This document shows positions 62,317 to 64,000 of a stretch of DNA of 64,000 nt, one piece after another (position 1 is the stretch's first letter; each line of letters begins with the position of its first letter). The position numbers and the translations under genes were made by a program. Under the pieces are notes generated by a model. The model saw nothing but the letters and a program-made list of their open reading frames with translations. It was not told where the DNA came from and did no database searches. Source of the DNA: Sphingobium chungbukense (GTDB lineage Bacteria > Pseudomonadota > Alphaproteobacteria > Sphingomonadales > Sphingomonadaceae); NCBI RefSeq assembly GCF_001005725.1, contig NZ_LBIC01000018.1, positions 1 to 64,000 on the forward strand, written 5' to 3'.

Positions 62317-62445
62317 CAACGCATATGCGAAGATCGAGTATCGCTACACCGATATAACGATTATAAGGTGAGCGCGGGCTCACAGAGCGTCAGCCTGGGC
62401 TTCAACCGCCACCAGTTTCTCGGAGGCATCGGCTTCCGCATGTAA
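62317..62445 (+). pseudogene. Outer-membrane beta-barrel protein, C-terminal relic
   Basis: NAYAKIEYRYTD, then a frameshift, then GSQSVSLGFNRHQFLGGIGFRM and stop. This is the last two barrel strands of an OmpA-like/opacity-type outer-membrane protein (usual end GGIGFRF). The rest of the gene is missing or unrecognisable upstream. The following 62446-62783 stretch shows no gene. Confidence 0.6.
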
Positions 62446-62783
62446 TGGACGTGCAGGGCGGGCGGCAATCAGAGCGCGCGCCCTGTTTGCATTGGACAGT
62501 GATTAACGCAGGTGCCGATTTGACCGATTTAAAGGCAGCGGCCTAGCGGGTCGGGAATTCTTGAACCCGCATTAGACCGATTGACGCGGACACGGCGTGG
62601 CATCTCACCGGTGGCGCAGTTTCAAGTTCTCTTACCCATGAAATACGCTCAGTCGGCTACTCCCAGCGGCAGGAACCTAGCTCCGACCAGTGGACAGCGC
62701 GGTTTCTCGCCCCCATCTTCATGGCAAAACGGGGCTTGAGCGCTCATGCATGGGCAAGGCGCGGCGCAGGTAAAGGATATGAG

Positions 62784-63620
62784 TTGAACGACAGCATCGC
62801 CTATCTCGGTCTCCTTGCCGATGAGGAGATCGAACTGGACAGCGCCGCACTGATGTTGAGCGCCCTGGATCATGAAGGCACGGACATCGAGCCCTATCTC
62901 GACCAGCTTCGCGCTATCAATGCCGCCGTCGATTCGGCGCGCGACGGCATTGAGGCGAAGTATCTGCAGTCCGGCGAAGCACAGGGCGCGCTGCTCGCGC
63001 AGTTGATCGGTGCCGATTTCGGTTTTGCGGGCGACAGCGAAAGCTACGACGCGCCGCTCAACGCCGACATGATCCGCGTGCTCGACCGGCGGCGCGGCCT
63101 ACCCGTCAGCCTCTCGATTCTCTATGTGGCGGTCGCGCGGCGAATGGGCTGAACGGCCCACGCGCTCAACACGCCCAGCCATGTGTTGGTGAGCATAGGA
63201 CCGCCAAAGGCGCCGGCGCTGATCGATCCCTTCCACGGTGGATCGCTGATCGAACCCGAAAAACTGATGACGCTGCTTGAGCGTGCGCTGGGACCAGACG
63301 CCTCGCCAAAGGACAGGCATGTTGCGCCCATGTCCAATCGGATGACGCTGGTGCGGCTTCTGATCAACCAGGCGACCCGTGCGGAACAGGCCGGCGACAC
63401 GGCGCGCGCCTGCGCTCTTTACGAGCGCATGACCGTGGTAGCGCCGGAACATGGCGCTGCCTGGTGGACACTGGCCCGGCTGCAACTGGTCGAGGGGCAA
63501 GTCGATGCCGCACGCGCCAGCCTAAGCGCCATGCTGGAAATCACGCGCGATCCCGAACGGCGAGGGCAAATCCATGCAACGCTCAATCGGCTTGCAGGGC
63601 AACCATCAGGCCGCGGATGA
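62784..63620 (+). pseudogene. SirB1/transglutaminase-like protein interrupted by one TGA
   Basis: From a TTG at 62784 (AAAGGA upstream) the frame reads MNDSIAYLGLLADEEIELD, ALMLSALDHEGTDIEPYLDQL, and RRRGLPVSLSILYVAVARRMG, followed by TGA at 63150-63152. It then continues in the same phase as TAHALNTPSHVLVSIG, DPFHGGSLIEPEKL, a TPR-like part (TRAEQAGDTARACALYERM) and a stop at 63620. SirB1 proteins have W at the TGA position (GW-x-A), so a single TGG-to-TGA change explains it. Total length of about 278 codons matches the family. Either a true nonsense mutation or a base-call error. Confidence 0.75.
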
Positions 63621-64000
63621 AACGGAAGACATGCTTCACCAACCTTGCCCGACATCCTTGTCGATGCTGAGGTGTGTCCCATAAGGAAGGACCTACAACG
63701 TCGTGTGGAGCTTTGAAGTTTGGGTCGCTATTGCCTCATCAGGCGGTGACTGCGCGAACGGGAAGCCTTCTACAAAGCCCTCATTGACAAGACTATGCCC
63801 TTACGAATGGGGCCAATGGCGCAAAGCGATGGAAGCTTCGATAGCGTGGGTCTTGAAATTCGATCGGGTGCAAAGCATGTCCCTGCCGATGACGATCGAC
63901 CTGAACAAAGCACCCAAGGCATCTTGAAGGCGATGAGCTGGTCAGCGCGTCGTGAGGGCTGGAACCCGCAAAGTGAGGATGCCCGCGACGATGGGGATGT
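63621..64000. other. End of window without an assigned gene
   Basis: A 74-codon frame at 63703-63927 has no recognisable family. An ATG at 63935 (MSWSARREGWNPQSED) opens a frame that runs off the window and could be a gene start; it is too short to judge. Confidence 0.3.

Noticed and set aside
63150-63152. TGA as selenocysteine or another recoded codon in the SirB1-like gene
   Set aside because: Family members have tryptophan here; no selenocysteine hairpin is apparent, and a TGG-to-TGA change is simpler.
1-64000. CRISPR arrays, tRNA or rRNA genes
   Set aside because: No regularly spaced repeats and no tRNA- or rRNA-like sequence were noticed on reading either strand.

Overview
The window looks like an accessory region of a sphingomonad (Alphaproteobacteria: Sphingomonas, Sphingobium or Novosphingobium type). 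The clues are several large TonB-dependent receptors, a GH68 enzyme resembling that of Zymomonas, a TonB receptor/LacI sugar locus, and many degenerate mobile elements. I assigned functions by reading motifs and by recalling family sequences; no database search was run.

Layout. 1-1648: the end of a Tn3-family transposon (tnpA start plus a 38-bp terminal repeat) that has cut into a TonB-dependent receptor gene. 1897-5695: an NmrA-like/SnoaL-like gene pair and an intact TonB receptor. 6629-6994: an EF-hand protein. 7278-35490: a large catabolic island that fits degradation of nicotine or a closely related pyridine alkaloid. It holds a two-subunit molybdenum hydroxylase (7278-10023) and a minus-strand operon nicE-nicD-nicX-nicF-FAD monooxygenase-alpha/beta hydrolase (15771 down to 10383). 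It also holds a trimethylamine-dehydrogenase-like FMN/4Fe-4S enzyme (18819-20843), a plus-strand operon of cyclodeaminase-like protein, RidA, DAO oxidase, aldehyde dehydrogenase, NicA2-like amine oxidase, cytochrome c and flavin reductase (22793-29984), two transporters and another DAO oxidase. Together these cover pyridine hydroxylation, side-chain oxidation, release of 2,5-dihydroxypyridine, ring opening and conversion to fumarate.

36368-48606: a second module, apparently for sucrose or a sucrose derivative. It has a four-gene operon (GH68 enzyme, ROK fructokinase, two esterase-type hydrolases), a GPH-type symporter, a TonB receptor and a LacI regulator. Four copies of a palindrome near TGCAAA-N2-TTTGCA lie upstream of these transcription units. 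An IS66 element with a perfect 8-bp target duplication sits between the receptor and lacI.

48897-56061: an IclR regulator, a fused indolepyruvate ferredoxin oxidoreductase, an XdhC-like molybdenum-enzyme maturation factor and a CaiB/BaiF-family CoA transferase/racemase. 56302-64000: a mobile-element graveyard and an ancestral edge. It contains a 3.19-kb Tn3-family element carrying only tnpA, a broken IS1634-type transposase cut by it, a DUF4143 ATPase, a beta-barrel protein relic and a SirB1-family gene interrupted by one TGA codon.
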